64,000 nucleotides of DNA. Source: Luteolibacter luteus. GTDB taxonomy: Bacteria > Verrucomicrobiota > Verrucomicrobiia > Verrucomicrobiales > Akkermansiaceae. The stretch lies in NCBI RefSeq assembly GCF_012913485.1, contig NZ_CP051774.1, forward strand, positions 3,286,001 through 3,350,000. The letters run 5' to 3'. The position numbers and the translations under genes are program-made. The notes below the pieces were generated by a model. It had not been told where the DNA came from. It ran no database searches and saw nothing but the letters and a program-made list of their open reading frames with translations. Each line of letters begins with the position of its first letter. Position 1 is the first letter of the stretch. Below are positions 1 to 10,800 of this stretch, piece by piece.

Positions 1-326
1 CCGCGATCTCCATCCTCGACGCGGAGCCGACCGTTTCCGTCGCAGGAAGCACCCCGGTGGATGGCGCGGTAGCCGTGAACTTCACCCGGAGTGGCGGGCA
101 CTCGTTCGCCTTGCCTCTCACCCTGAAGGTGACCCGTGAGGAAAATGGCGTCGTGAAGACGACCCGGGCGAAGCTCTCCTTCAAGGCTCGCGCTACCAGT
201 GCCCAGCTCTTGCTCAAGCCTTCCTCCGGTGCGTCCGGAGGGGCCTTGGTCACCGTGCAGATCGAGGACACCGGAGCCTTCCACCTCGGCACGTCGAGCT
301 CGGTTTCCTTCACGCTCGATCCTTGA
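1..326 (+). CDS. C-terminal fragment of a Calx-beta-like surface protein (partial)
   Basis: The reading frame is open from the first base of the window and ends at TGA 324-326, so the gene begins upstream. The visible 107 residues begin with AISILDAEPTVSV, the typical end of one Calx-beta repeat and the start of the next, followed by a beta-rich stretch (FTRSGGHSFALPLTLKVTRE) and a last strand VSFTLDP. Calx-beta repeats are calcium-binding beta sandwiches found in long secreted or surface proteins. No C-terminal sorting signal is visible in the fragment. The assignment rests on repeat texture only; another immunoglobulin-like fold is possible. Confidence 0.6.
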   Translation, partial: AISILDAEPTVSVAGSTPVDGAVAVNFTRSGGHSFALPLTLKVTREENGVVKTTRAKLSFKARATSAQLLLKPSSGASGGALVTVQIEDTGAFHLGTSSSVSFTLDP

Positions 327-357
327 TGGGATCCCGGTGAAGGGTAGGGCGGAGCTC

Positions 358-1398
358 TCACTCCGCCTTGCCCAGCACCACCGTATCGCCCGCCTTCACT
401 CCCAGTGAATCCACCGCGCGGCCACCGTTGGTCACGATTCCCACCCAACCCTTCGGGGTCACATAGATCGCGGCCTCGCCTTCCTTCGCCTCGCTCCAAT
501 AGCGCACCACGGAGACGGCCAGGCTCTTCTCGCCGTTCTTCACCACCGCCTTGTCGCCCAGTTTCAGGCCCAAGGTTTCAAGATCCTTGCCGACCAGATC
601 GGTTGTCAGGTTTCCCCAGGATTCGGATACCACCGTGATCTTTCCGGAAAGCCCGCCGTCCACCTTCGTCGCCGTGCTCTCCCGCACGGGCGGCGCCACG
701 GTGCCATCGCGTTCCTTTTCGATCGCCTTGCCATCTACCCAATCGTTCACCGCCAGCATCGCGTTCAGGCGTTCGATGTCGGAGACGTTGCAGTGGCCCG
801 GCCGCTTCACCTCCCACAGCGCGGTCTTCGCCCCGCCTTCCTGCTTCCGGTAGTTCTGCGGGTGATTGAGCTCGGTCTCGTTCGTCAGGTAGAGGATCGG
901 TGCCGTGGGCTTGAAGCTCAGCGAACCATTCGCGCCATCCCGCGATTCGTTGCCGAGGTAAGCACCGATCGCCACCACGCCATCCACATGATCCAGTGCG
1001 CCCTCCGCGATCAGCGTGCCGATCAACCCGCCCATCGAGCTTCCCACCAGCAGGCAGCGGTCGATCTTCCCGTGCTCCTTCGCCACGTGGTCGCTCAGTG
1101 CCCGGAGGTCCAAGATCGCATCTTCCACGATCCATCCGTTCCGCCGGTAGCTGGTCGAGGCGATCGCCCAGCCCCGCTCTAACATCCCGGTCGAAAATGC
1201 ATCCTTGGTGTCGAATCCCGCATCCAGCGGGCTATCCGCATTCCGGTAGCCATGGGCGATCAGCACCAGCTTGCCCTGCCATTTTTCCGGTGCGGCGATC
1301 ATGTATTTCGCGCCGCCGATCTCACCTTCCGTGATCCCGGCGGAAGCCGCCGCCATCATCATCCCGAGCAATGCGAAAATCCGGAACAGGGTCTTCAT
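358..1398 (-). CDS. Secreted alpha/beta hydrolase with a C-terminal SAM-hydroxide-adenosyltransferase-like domain
   Basis: A protein of 346 residues. Residues 1-20 form a signal peptide ending in AASA. Residues about 25-215 are an alpha/beta-hydrolase fold: LVLIAHGY (oxyanion strand), nucleophile elbow GSSMGG with Ser121, and a late His202 in RPGHCN; the acid residue was not pinned down. Residues about 250-345 are different: GKITVVSESWGNLTTDL followed by a beta-rich domain ending in GVKAGDTVVL. This resembles the C-terminal domain of SAM hydroxide adenosyltransferases (pattern D-x-F-G-N-x-x-T-N). The substrate is unknown; an ester or peptide substrate in the periplasm is the simplest inference. 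The gene converges on the upstream Calx-beta gene and stands alone. Confidence 0.75.
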   Translation of the reverse strand: MKTLFRIFALLGMMMAAASAGITEGEIGGAKYMIAAPEKWQGKLVLIAHGYRNADSPLDAGFDTKDAFSTGMLERGWAIASTSYRRNGWIVEDAILDLRALSDHVAKEHGKIDRCLLVGSSMGGLIGTLIAEGALDHVDGVVAIGAYLGNESRDGANGSLSFKPTAPILYLTNETELNHPQNYRKQEGGAKTALWEVKRPGHCNVSDIERLNAMLAVNDWVDGKAIEKERDGTVAPPVRESTATKVDGGLSGKITVVSESWGNLTTDLVGKDLETLGLKLGDKAVVKNGEKSLAVSVVRYWSEAKEGEAAIYVTPKGWVGIVTNGGRAVDSLGVKAGDTVVLGKAE

Positions 1399-1587
1399 GC
1401 TCCGACCCTAGCGATGCCTCCCCACCGCGCGGAAGAAAAAGAAGGGGGCAATCCTTTTTGGCCACCGCGTCCTGCACGCCGAGCCACTGCCATCTGCAAC
1501 GCCATCCCTTCCGGGAAAGCGCTCCAGCGCCCGCGCAGGGCCGGAACGCCTCATGCTCGCATGAAAAGGGAACAACCCCATATCGAC

Positions 1588-1830
1588 ATGCCACGAGGAG
1601 ACAAATCCAGCTACACCGACAAACAGAAGCGCAAGGCTGAACACATCGCCGAAGGATACGAGGACCGGGGAGTCTCTCACAAGGAAGCCGAGTCCCGCGC
1701 CTGGGCCACGGTCAACAAGGAGTCCGGTGGCGGCAAGAAGTCCGGATCCGGCCGCGGCAAAAAGGAAAGCCACGCGTCTTCCCGGAAGGGTGGTCGCAAG
1801 GGCGGCAAGGCATCTCACGCTCACCACTGA
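1588..1830 (+). CDS. Small basic Lys/Gly/Ser-rich protein, plasmid-stabilisation-like
   Basis: An 80-residue protein beginning MPRGDKSSYTDKQKRKAEHI. The N-terminal half resembles the short proteins annotated as plasmid stabilisation protein in many bacterial chromosomes (MPRGDKSSYT start, amphipathic helix, SHKEAESRAWATVNKESGG). The C-terminal 30 residues are a low-complexity basic tail (GKKSGSGRGKKESHASSRK) ending in HAHH, suggesting nucleic-acid contact. The start at 1588 is preferred because homologous proteins start at MPRG; an in-frame ATG at 1561 would add nine residues. It ends six bases before the molybdenum hydroxylase operon and could be cotranscribed with it. The function is not established. 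Confidence 0.65.
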   Translation: MPRGDKSSYTDKQKRKAEHIAEGYEDRGVSHKEAESRAWATVNKESGGGKKSGSGRGKKESHASSRKGGRKGGKASHAHH

Positions 1831-1836
1831 GAGGAC

Positions 1837-2358
1837 ATGTTGCTCGAACGGAAGATCCCTGCCACCACGCTACCGCTTCATCCCTTGCGCCTGCGCCTCA
1901 ACGGCGAAGAGCGGGAGTTCGAAGTGGAAGCTTGGACCACCTTGCTCGATCTCCTCCGCGAGCAAGCCGCCCTGTGCGGCAGCAAGAAGGGATGCGACCA
2001 TGGCCAATGCGGCGCTTGCACCGTCCTGATCAATGATCGCGCCGTCCTTTCCTGTCTCTCGCTTGCCCTATCCCATGATGGCGATGAGATCCGTACGGTC
2101 GAAGGGGTGGGGGAGGAAGGCCGGCTCCATCCGCTCCAGCAGGCCTTCATCGATCAGGATGCCTTCCAATGCGGATATTGTACTTCGGGTCAAATTTGTT
2201 CCGCGCTCGCCCTCTTGGAGAAAGGGGAGGTCCCCGGGGATGACGATACCCTGCGGGAAAAGATGAGCGGGAATCTCTGCCGCTGCGGTGCCTATCCAAA
2301 TATCCTCGCCGCGATCCGCCAGGCCGATGCGCAGATGAACCCCGGCAAAACGCCATGA
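1837..2358 (+). CDS. paoA: [2Fe-2S] subunit of a xanthine dehydrogenase-family molybdenum hydroxylase
   Basis: A 173-residue small subunit of an aldehyde oxidase/xanthine dehydrogenase-type enzyme (PaoA/YagT class). It carries the plant-ferredoxin cluster motif [16 protein letters not shown] (residues about 47-62) with a further Cys about 12 residues on, and the second helical cluster motif CGYCTSGQ...CRCGAYPN near the C-terminus. It passes electrons from the molybdenum site to FAD. E. coli PaoA has a Tat leader; this protein starts [20 protein letters not shown] with none, so a cytoplasmic enzyme is inferred. It is first of three genes joined by ATGA overlaps. Confidence 0.92.
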   Translation: MLLERKIPATTLPLHPLRLRLNGEEREFEVEAWTTLLDLLREQAALCGSKKGCDHGQCGACTVLINDRAVLSCLSLALSHDGDEIRTVEGVGEEGRLHPLQQAFIDQDAFQCGYCTSGQICSALALLEKGEVPGDDDTLREKMSGNLCRCGAYPNILAAIRQADAQMNPGKTP

Positions 2359-3353
2359 AGCCGTTTTCCTATGAACGGGCAGCCGGGCTCGAAGAGGCGC
2401 TCGACCGCGTTTCGCATCCGGACCCACCGACGCTTCTGGCCGGGGGGACGAATCTTCTGGACCTGATGAAGGAACGCATCGCGCTGCCGGATGCGCTGCT
2501 CGATATCTCTCGTCTTGCCTTGGATCGCATCGAGGAATTGCCCGGCGGCGGCCTGCGTCTGGGAGCCTTGGCCCGCAATGCGGATACCGCCGCGCATCCT
2601 CTCGTCCAAGAGCGCTATCCGCTGCTCGCCAAGGCCATTCTCGCCGGTGCCTCACCCCAGATTCGCAACATGGCGACCAATGGCGGCAATCTCATGCAGC
2701 GCACCCGCTGTCCCTATTTCTATGATACCGATACTCCCTGCAACAAGCGCCAGCCCGGCAGCGGCTGTGGCGCGCTCTGCGGTTATCAGCGCCTCCACGC
2801 GATTCTCGGCAGCAGCGAGGAGTGCATTGCGACGCATCCCTCCGACCTTTGCGTGGCATTGGCCGCGCTCGAAGCTGTCGTGATCGTCAGTGGCCCCGAT
2901 GGCGAACGCGGCATTCCCTTCTCGGGCTTTCATCGGCTCCCAGGAGACGAACCGCAGCGTGACAACAATCTCCACGCGGACGAGATCATCACCGCCATCG
3001 ATCTTCCGCCGGAGGGCTTCCCACATCACTACTCCTACCTCAAGATCCGCGACCGCCGCTCCTACGCCTTCGCGCTCGTGTCCGTGGCAGCCGGGGTAGC
3101 TTTGGAAAATGGCACCATCACCGGTGCCCGTGTCGCCTTGGGCGGCGTGGCGCACAAGCCGTGGCGCGTGCCCGAGGCCGAAGCACGATTGGAAGGTCGT
3201 GCGCCTGCGGAAGATGTCTTCCTTGAAGCGGCGGACACCCTCCTGGCAGGAGCCCGCGGCTATGGAGGAAATGATTTCAAGATCCCCCTTGCGCGCCGGG
3301 CCGTCGTCCGGGCGCTGGCCGAGTGCTGCCAACTCCAACTTCAACCGCGATGA
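2355..3353 (+). CDS. paoB: FAD-binding subunit of the molybdenum hydroxylase, with an extra Fe-S insertion
   Basis: A 332-residue FAD subunit of the CO dehydrogenase medium-chain/PaoB type. The FAD motif [11 protein letters not shown] is near residue 30 and [22 protein letters not shown] near residue 100. The stretch after it has a cysteine-rich insertion ([28 protein letters not shown]) that in E. coli PaoB carries an additional [4Fe-4S] cluster, which identifies the PaoB subgroup. The C-terminal CO-dehydrogenase flavoprotein domain follows ([14 protein letters not shown]). Its ATG overlaps the paoA stop (ATGA) and its stop overlaps the paoC start, indicating translational coupling. Confidence 0.93.
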   Translation: MKPFSYERAAGLEEALDRVSHPDPPTLLAGGTNLLDLMKERIALPDALLDISRLALDRIEELPGGGLRLGALARNADTAAHPLVQERYPLLAKAILAGASPQIRNMATNGGNLMQRTRCPYFYDTDTPCNKRQPGSGCGALCGYQRLHAILGSSEECIATHPSDLCVALAALEAVVIVSGPDGERGIPFSGFHRLPGDEPQRDNNLHADEIITAIDLPPEGFPHHYSYLKIRDRRSYAFALVSVAAGVALENGTITGARVALGGVAHKPWRVPEAEARLEGRAPAEDVFLEAADTLLAGARGYGGNDFKIPLARRAVVRALAECCQLQLQPR

Positions 3354-5545
3354 ACGAAGTCATCGGCAAGCCGCTCAACCGGGTCGATGGACCCGCGAAG
3401 GTCACCGGAAAAGCCCGCTACGCGGCCGACCATCCGCACCCGGATCTTCTGCACGGCCATCTGGTGGGTGCCGCGATTCCCCGTGGCAAGATTCTCTCCG
3501 TTGATACCACGGAGGCCTTGGCCCAGCCGGGCGTCGTGGAAATCTTCACCCACGAGAATGTTTCGCGCCTTGCGATCTTCGATCGCTCTTACAAGGACCA
3601 GTTGGCTCCGGAGGGTCACCCTCTGCGTCCCTTGCAAGACACGCAGATCTATTTTTCCGGGCAACCGGTGGCACTGGTCGTGGCGGTCTCGATCGAGGCG
3701 GCTCGCCACGCCGCTGCCTTGGTCCGCTTCGATTATGATCGGGAAGATCATCGCATGGATTTGGAAAGGCAGCGTCCCGAAGCCGAGGACAGCGGCGACG
3801 CTCCCGAGCCGCGCGGTGACGTCGACACGGCGCTGCTGCATTCGGAGCACGCCATCCATCAGCTGTATGAGACACCTCCGGAGCATCACAATGCGATGGA
3901 GCCCTTCGCCAGCACCGTGATCCTGGAGCCGGACGGGACTTATACCGTCTACGAAAAAACGCAGGGCGTTCAGAACTGCCACAAGTATCTCAAGAAGGTC
4001 TTCAGCTTGGGGGATAGGGAGGTAAAGGTCCTGGCGCCCTTTGTTGGCGGGGCTTTCGGCTCCGCATTGCGCCCCGGGGCGCAGCTCTACCTGGCGATGC
4101 TTGCCGCGGTCCATCTCCAGCGCAGCGTGCGGGTGGTGCTGGAGCGGAAGGAGATGTTCACGCTCGGCTTCCGCCCGCCTGCCATCCACACCCTGCGGCT
4201 TGGTGCTTCAGCCGCAGGCAAGCTGGAGGCGCTCTGCCATGACTCGCTCGCCGCCACTTCCAGCTTCGAAAAGTTTCACCGGCCCATCGTCGAATGGTCC
4301 GCCGGGCTTTATGCCTGCGACAACGTGCGGACGCTTCAGGAGATCGCACCGCTCGATACCAATACGCCTTGCGACATGCGTGCTCCCGGGGCAGCGGAGG
4401 GGAATTTTCCGATCGAATCCGCGATGGACGAGTTGGCTTGGGAAGCGGGTCTTGATCCTCTGGATTTCCGGCTCGCGAACTACGCGGAGAAAGATCCGGA
4501 AAGCGGGAAGCCCTACTCCAGCAAGGCCCTTCGCGAATGCTACCGCCTCGGTGGCGAACGCATCGGCTGGAGCCAGAGGAGCCGCGCCTGCCGCGCCAAT
4601 CGTGAAGGCACCACCCTCAAGGGCATGGGCATGGCCACCGGGAGCTGGGACGCCATGCAGATGCCAGCCAGTGCCCGCGCGGTCCTGCGGCCGGATGGCA
4701 CCCTGGTGGTCAGCAGCGCCACTGCCGACATCGGCACCGGCACCTATACCATCATGACCCAGATCGCCGCCGGAGAGCTCGGCCTCCCGGAGGAAAGGGT
4801 CACCTTCCTCCTTGGCGATTCCACGCTGCCCATGGCTCCCGTGCAGGGCGGCTCCTTCACGGCTGCCAGCGTCGGCAGCGCCGTCCTGAAGGCCTGCGGA
4901 AAAGTGAAGAGGAAGCTCGTGAAGTTGGCTCAAGGCCTCGGTGACTCGCCCTTCGATTCCATCGACAAGGAAGAGATTCGCTTGGAAGACGGTCACGTCG
5001 TAGCGGGGGATATCCGCATGCCTATCCCGGAGGTGCTGCGACGTGCGAAGAGCAAGGGCATCACCTGCAAGTCGCTGGCCATCCCCCAGCTTCTCAAGCG
5101 GCGCAAGGTGACCTGCAAAACCCACTCCGCCGTCTTCGCGGAAGTCTCGGTCGACGCCGACTTCGGCACGGTCCACGTCACACGCGTTGTCTGCGCCGTC
5201 GCCGCGGGCCGCATTCTCAATCCGAAGACCGCCCGTAGCCAGATCATCGGAGGTGTCGTCTGGGGCATCGGCATGGCCCTCCATGAAGAAAGCTACCTCG
5301 ACCCGGAGAGCGGCCGTTTCATCAATCACGACTTCGCCGGCTATCACATCCCGGTGAATGCCGACATCGGCGAAATCGAAGTCATCTTCGTCGAAGAGGA
5401 AGACGAGGTGGTCAATCCGCTGGGTGTGAAAGGCGTGGGCGAAATCGGCATCGTCGGCACTCCCGCCGCCATCGCCAATGCGATCTTCCATGCCACCGGC
5501 AAGCGGGTCCGGTCCCTGCCCATCACTCCCGACAAGCTTCTCTAG
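3350..5545 (+). CDS. paoC: Molybdopterin-binding catalytic subunit of the molybdenum hydroxylase
   Basis: A 731-residue large subunit binding the molybdopterin cytosine dinucleotide cofactor and substrate (PaoC/YagR class). It begins [20 protein letters not shown], a signature of the family, has the cofactor region [13 protein letters not shown] near residue 230, and [16 protein letters not shown] near the C-terminus, which supplies the catalytic Glu. The start at 3350 overlaps the paoB stop; a longer in-frame start at 3323 would lie inside paoB and is rejected. The likely reaction is oxidation of aromatic or other aldehydes to acids. No PaoD/XdhC-type maturation factor is next to it in the window. 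Confidence 0.93.
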   Translation: MNEVIGKPLNRVDGPAKVTGKARYAADHPHPDLLHGHLVGAAIPRGKILSVDTTEALAQPGVVEIFTHENVSRLAIFDRSYKDQLAPEGHPLRPLQDTQIYFSGQPVALVVAVSIEAARHAAALVRFDYDREDHRMDLERQRPEAEDSGDAPEPRGDVDTALLHSEHAIHQLYETPPEHHNAMEPFASTVILEPDGTYTVYEKTQGVQNCHKYLKKVFSLGDREVKVLAPFVGGAFGSALRPGAQLYLAMLAAVHLQRSVRVVLERKEMFTLGFRPPAIHTLRLGASAAGKLEALCHDSLAATSSFEKFHRPIVEWSAGLYACDNVRTLQEIAPLDTNTPCDMRAPGAAEGNFPIESAMDELAWEAGLDPLDFRLANYAEKDPESGKPYSSKALRECYRLGGERIGWSQRSRACRANREGTTLKGMGMATGSWDAMQMPASARAVLRPDGTLVVSSATADIGTGTYTIMTQIAAGELGLPEERVTFLLGDSTLPMAPVQGGSFTAASVGSAVLKACGKVKRKLVKLAQGLGDSPFDSIDKEEIRLEDGHVVAGDIRMPIPEVLRRAKSKGITCKSLAIPQLLKRRKVTCKTHSAVFAEVSVDADFGTVHVTRVVCAVAAGRILNPKTARSQIIGGVVWGIGMALHEESYLDPESGRFINHDFAGYHIPVNADIGEIEVIFVEEEDEVVNPLGVKGVGEIGIVGTPAAIANAIFHATGKRVRSLPITPDKLL

Positions 5546-5552
5546 CCTGCCG

Positions 5553-5577
5553 GGATCGCGGATCTCCAGGGCGATCC
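5553..5577. terminator. Hairpin between convergent genes
   Basis: GGATCGC (5553-5559) and GCGATCC (5571-5577) form a 7-bp stem with an 11-base loop in the 46-bp gap between the ends of paoC and the sugar dehydrogenase gene. There is no T-run on either side, so intrinsic termination is only a possibility. Confidence 0.35.
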
Positions 5578-5591
5578 GCTCCGATGGCTTC

Positions 5592-7751
5592 TCACTTCGC
5601 CCCGATCCGCGTCCGCGCCGCCCGGTATCCCGGTGCCTCCGCGATGATCTCCCAGGCACCGCCGCCCTGCACGCCTTCCGGCTGCGCGGAGAGCTTCAGC
5701 ATTCCTTGGGCGCTACCACGCGTCTCCGCCATGCCGCTGGAAAGCCCGAGGATCGACTTCACGATCGTCTCGCCCTCGCCATCATTCACCGCCACCTGCG
5801 GCGGCATCGGCACCTCGCCCCAGACTCCGGCACCGCCGGTCTTGAGCTTCGCGCGCAGACGCTCCAGCGCCCCTTCATCCGTGCGATACTTCATCGCCAC
5901 GTCCAGATACGCGGGACCCACCGATGCCTTCTCGATCTGGTGACAAGCGAAGCACTGCTTGGAAATCACCAGCTTCTCGATGTCCGCGGTGAATTGCGGC
6001 CCGCCCGCATCGTGTCCGGTCGGCGGGATGTAGCGCGCCCGCACCACCGTCTTCGCCGGATCCGCCTGACCCTTCACCGTGAAAGCGATCTCCTCGCCGA
6101 AGCCCCGCTTCGCATCCTTGTCCGCCAGCTCCAGTTGCAGCGCCGGACCGGTCTGCTCTTCCACCAGTGCGATGCGTGCCACCGTGGTGGCTCCCTTCGC
6201 ATCCTTCGCCACCGCACGCAGCTCCGTCCCACCCGCGGTCGACACCGCCAGCGCCGGACCGGTGCCCAGCTTCGTCTCATGCGCGCCCTGCGTCAGCCAC
6301 CACTCGATCGTCACATCGCCACCATCCGGGTCGGAGGCCGTCGCGGTGAAACTCTCACCCTCGCGTGCTGCCGTGATCACCGGTGCCTTGTTGCCATCGG
6401 CGGGGAGCAGGCGGCGGACACGGCCATTCGTGTTGAACCACCACTCGGTGCCGTATTCCAGCAGCCACATCGTGCCATCGGCAGCCATCTCGAAATCCAT
6501 CGGGTGGACCAGATCGCTCATCAGCACTTCCAGGGAGGCCAATTTCTCACTCTCGCCCAGCTTCGCCTTGAAGATCTTCCCGCGCGACCACTCGTAGCTC
6601 AGCAGCGTGTGGTCATCCTCCTTGCCCAGCAGGTTGTACTTCCGGTTCGCATCGTAGTAGAAAACAGGGCCCGCCATCGCATTGCGGCCGCCCTCGCCCA
6701 TCACCGGGAATTCCTCGCTCTTCGCATACGGATACCAGATGAAGGCCGAAGTCGCCGGCGGCAGATCCTTCAAGCCTGTCGTGTGCGTGCTCGGATTCTT
6801 CGGCGCTGCCGGATCGGTCATCACGCCCGGCTTGCCCGTGTTGAAATCGACGATCGGATACGGCTTGTTGTTCGCGATCACGAAGGGCCATCCAAAGTTC
6901 CCCGGACCCTTCGCCTGGTTCACCTCATCGTGCCCGCGCGGACCCTTCTCGCTATCCTTGCCCGCATCCGGCCCCACCTCGCCCCAGTAGATCACCTTCG
7001 TCTTCGGATCCACCGACATGCGGAAGGGATTCCGGCAGCCCATCACATAGATCTCCGGACGCGTCTTCGCGGTGCCCTTCGGGAAAAGGTTGCCTTCCGG
7101 GATCTCGTAGCCGTCCTCGGTCGGGCGGATCCGCAGGATCTTCCCGCGCAGGTCGTTCGTGTTTCCCGCGCTGCGCATCGCATTCGCATGCTCGCGGCCT
7201 TCACGGTCATCGATCGGCGCGTAGCCATCGCTCTCAAACGGGTTTGTATTATCGCCCGTGCTCAGGAAAAGCAGGCCATCCGGCCCGAAGGTCAGCGAGC
7301 CACCGTGATGGCACACCCGGTCGCGCCGCTCCGTAGGGATATCGATCAGCACTTTCTCCGATGCCAGATCCAGCACTCCATCCTTCAGCTCGAAACGCGA
7401 AAGCCGGTTCATCAGCTCCTTCGGATGGCTATAGTAGATGTAAAGGCGGTGGTTCGTAGCGAAGCCCGGATCCAGCGTGATCCCCAGGATCCCGTCCTCC
7501 CGCGCGTAGGGGCTATCCGGATCATTGCTCCGCAGCGCCGTAACTTCGATCTTCCCGATCTCGAAAATCCCGCCCGTGGATGGCCGGAGGCGCAGCACCC
7601 GCCCCTCGCGCTCCACCACATACACATCGCCGTCGGGAGCCACCGTCAGCTCCATCGGGTCCTTCAGATGCTCGGCGATGAAAGTGCTTTCGATTTCCGC
7701 CGCCGTGGCGGCCGCAGACAACAGGGTGGTGAGGAGGGCGGCAGTTCGCAT
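5592..7751 (-). CDS. Secreted glucose/sorbosone dehydrogenase-like protein fused to cytochrome c
   Basis: A 719-residue exported protein. Residues 1-18 are a signal peptide. Residues about 22-450 form a six-bladed PQQ-dependent glucose/sorbosone dehydrogenase-type propeller (HHGGSLTFGPDGLLFLSTGD, GNTNDLRGKILRI, YVMGCRNPFRMSVDPKT). Residues about 455-535 look like a PKD/cadherin-type sandwich (TASDPDGGDVTIEWW). Residues about 590-675 are a mono-haem cytochrome c with C600-F-A-C-H604 and a likely axial Met649 in PMPPQ. It probably oxidises sugars in the periplasm and passes electrons to its own haem. The gene lies 77 bp downstream of the amylase gene on the same strand. Confidence 0.85.
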   Translation of the reverse strand: MRTAALLTTLLSAAATAAEIESTFIAEHLKDPMELTVAPDGDVYVVEREGRVLRLRPSTGGIFEIGKIEVTALRSNDPDSPYAREDGILGITLDPGFATNHRLYIYYSHPKELMNRLSRFELKDGVLDLASEKVLIDIPTERRDRVCHHGGSLTFGPDGLLFLSTGDNTNPFESDGYAPIDDREGREHANAMRSAGNTNDLRGKILRIRPTEDGYEIPEGNLFPKGTAKTRPEIYVMGCRNPFRMSVDPKTKVIYWGEVGPDAGKDSEKGPRGHDEVNQAKGPGNFGWPFVIANNKPYPIVDFNTGKPGVMTDPAAPKNPSTHTTGLKDLPPATSAFIWYPYAKSEEFPVMGEGGRNAMAGPVFYYDANRKYNLLGKEDDHTLLSYEWSRGKIFKAKLGESEKLASLEVLMSDLVHPMDFEMAADGTMWLLEYGTEWWFNTNGRVRRLLPADGNKAPVITAAREGESFTATASDPDGGDVTIEWWLTQGAHETKLGTGPALAVSTAGGTELRAVAKDAKGATTVARIALVEEQTGPALQLELADKDAKRGFGEEIAFTVKGQADPAKTVVRARYIPPTGHDAGGPQFTADIEKLVISKQCFACHQIEKASVGPAYLDVAMKYRTDEGALERLRAKLKTGGAGVWGEVPMPPQVAVNDGEGETIVKSILGLSSGMAETRGSAQGMLKLSAQPEGVQGGGAWEIIAEAPGYRAARTRIGAK

Positions 7752-7828
7752 GATCCAGTGTCCGAATCCTACGCCTCAGATCAAGAGGCCGTTTCAGCGC
7801 TGACAGGATCCCTCTCTTGCTCAAGTCG

Positions 7829-10800
7829 CTATGGTGCCACCGCGATCACCACGCGGTAGAACCGTTTCCCGCTCCCGCTTGTATCCTCCGCTTGGAAAAT
7901 TCCCGGCCCATCCGCCCCCGCCGTACTCAGCGGAGCGCCCGAATCACTCCAGCTCACCAGATCCCCGGAAACCTGCAGCTGATAGATCCGGCCCGGCAGC
8001 GTCGGAAAGCTCACGCGATACCCGCCCGCGATCGCCGCCAGCCCTGGCGATGCCGCCGCTTCCCGCTCCAGCACCTCCTGCTGCGTCACCACCGCCACAT
8101 GGCGCGTCTCCGTCTTCACCGCCTGCGGCAAGGTCGCCGTCGCCACCAGGCGATATTGGCCCGCCGCCGTGACATGCCAGGTGAAGTCCCAGAAGGCGCT
8201 CGACCCCTGGATCTCCGGCTGGATCCCCGGAGCCACCGGATCGAAGTCCACCGGCGTCAACGCCCCGCTGCCGATCGCAAACGAAAGGTTCACCGCCGTC
8301 GCCGTCGCGTCCGTCCCCACCCGCACCGTGTAGTCCACCGGCTGATCCGGTAGGACGATCTCCACCGGCCTCCCGGAGGCATCCACCTCCAGCGGCTGCA
8401 GGATCGCCACATACGGACCCGTCCCCGCTTGGGCGGCCAGACGCCGCGTCGCCGTCAGATCCACCATCGGCACCGGCCGGTCTTGGGAAATCTCCACGCG
8501 ATACAGGAAATCCGGCCGGGCATCGTAGAAATCCGGCAGCGAGAAGGCCAGCGCGTGGTAATCCGCCGTCTCGTTGTACACGATCGAGAGCGCGCCCGCT
8601 GGCAAGGTTTGCACCCCTTCCGGCCAGCTGTCGTCCGGACCGTATCGCACGGCCAAGCGTGCCTTCAGCTCCGCGTCCGTCAGCCCATCTGCCAGCGACT
8701 TCGAAAAGTAAGTCTTCAGCACATAGTCGCTGCCGATCGCCGCGCCATCATTCTGCGGAAAGGCCACGAACATCTTCCGGTCCGGACCCGCCGTCAGCAC
8801 CGTGCGGGTCAGCGTCGTGTAGTGGCCCGCGCTATCGCTCAGGCCATTGTCCGGGGAAGAGGTCACTTCCTTCAGCCGCACCTGGATCGTCGCATTGCCC
8901 GTCGCCGGGATGTTCACGTAGTTGAAGCGGAACTCACGGGTATGCGCCGCGTTCAGGGGAGTGATCCCTCCGAATGGTGTCACCTCGCTTGCCTTCACCC
9001 AGGCACCGTTCCCGCTGTTCGTCCCGGTCGCACTGTCGTCGTTGCTCGCCTCGCCATCCTCGATCTTGTACCACACCTCGTTGGTGAAGTTGTCCGCGCG
9101 CACCACCACGCCATACTCGCTGCCGCCGATCGACGAACCATCCGCCGCTGGAAACATGATCTGCCCCCCTGGAGCCAGCGCATCGTAGTAAAAGGTCTGC
9201 GTGAAGGTGCTGTAGAGCGACGCCTTGCCGCTGCGCTTCAGGAAGGGCCGCGCTCGCAGCACGTGGAAGCCCTCCGCCAGCCCCGTCTCGGTGGCACCGT
9301 AGTCATTGTGCGGGCTATGGCTCACTGTTCCCGCATTGAAGCCGCTCACCTCGAACACGGTCATCATGTTCTTCTTCTTCGCCACCGTATTCGGGCCGGA
9401 GGGATAAACGCTCGCCGCTCCGGTTTTGAAGATCCCGATCTTGTACTTCAGCGTCAGCCCCGCCGCGGGCTTCGGGATGCTCGCGTTCATCCACCAGTCA
9501 TCGCTGGATTGGTTGTGGGAGAAATTCATCTCCACCACCTTCGTGCTGCCTGTCCCGTCGCCGCCGGCTCCTTCCGGATTGCTACCGTCCGTCGTGTAGT
9601 AAAAGTACATCCGGAAGCCATTGCCCACGCCATTCGGCTTCGCCCACACCGCGATCGTCGAGGCGTTCTCGACATACTGCTTCGGTGCCATGCCACCAGG
9701 CCAGCCGCCTGCCGGAGCGCCTCCCACATCCGCTGCCGGATCATGGTAAAGGAAAGCCGCCACCTCGCCGCCCTGCGTGCTGTAGTCGTTCGCATTCGCG
9801 GGACCGTTTGCGATCGTGAAGCCCGCGCTGCCGATCACCCTCTGATACGTTTCCGCACCTGCCGATCCCGCCTTGTTCCGCAGCGTATCCTTGGCTGCAA
9901 ACTTCTCCGCGAATTGCCGCTTCACGAAGCCCGGTTGCTCATAGCCGAGAAATGAATCGGTCGAAAGCGCGGGCGGGTTGTCGCGCTTGAGCGGATCCGT
10001 ATTTCCGGGAGGCCGCGTGCCATTCAGATCGATCCCCCCGTCCAGCAGCAGCATGATGTTCTCCGCGGAGCCGTCTGTCCGCACCTTGAAACGCAGGTCG
10101 CTCGTGTTCGTGACCCGCGGGATCGAAATACGATACGCATAGTCGGTCGTGTTCGCATCCGGCAGGCCATGGGGATTGAATCCCGGATCGCCATCCGTCC
10201 CGTCCTTCCGCTCCACCTCGAAGCTGCCGGCCTTCTCCGTCCCCTGGTAGATCGTGATCGGCTCACCGCCCGCATTCTTCCACGCATCCGATTCCTCCGG
10301 CGTGCGCGGTGCGAAGATGAAATAGCTTCCCGGTCCCACCACCACCGAGTTCAGCCCTGAGGCATAGGTGTAGAATCCGGTCTGGCTCCCGTAGCCGTGG
10401 GCATACTGGAAGAGATACTCATCATTGGTCTCCGGATTGTTCTCCGAGCCGCCGCCACCCTGCGCGGGAAACGAGGTCCCGCCCACGATGCCCCTGCCGG
10501 AGGCATAGTTGTCGTTCACCGCCACCAGCATCGTCACTCCCTTGCGCTCCTTCAGAGCCTGGTTGCCCTCGCTGAACTCGCGGTCATCGATCCGTTCGTA
10601 GGTCACCAGGTCCGCATCGCTCCAGCGCCCGCGCTGCCAGCCGCGCGCGAAGTCATTGTGGATCTTCAGCAGGTTCGGGATCCGCGCATCACCCCATTGC
10701 CCCAGGAAGGCGGTGTTCGCATGCCGGGGGAAAGCCCCGCCGCTCGCACCCAGCACCCCGGCATGGTAATTCCCATCCGTGTAGACCAGCCCGAGCCCCG

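Noticed and set aside
5478-7859. 793-residue open frame on the plus strand
   Set aside because: It is antisense to the sugar dehydrogenase gene; low-complexity Arg/His/Leu composition and no motif, typical of a shadow frame in high-GC DNA.
8429-9955. 508-residue open frame on the plus strand inside the GH13 gene
   Set aside because: Antisense to a gene with all four GH13 motifs; Arg/Ala-rich composition and no recognisable domain.
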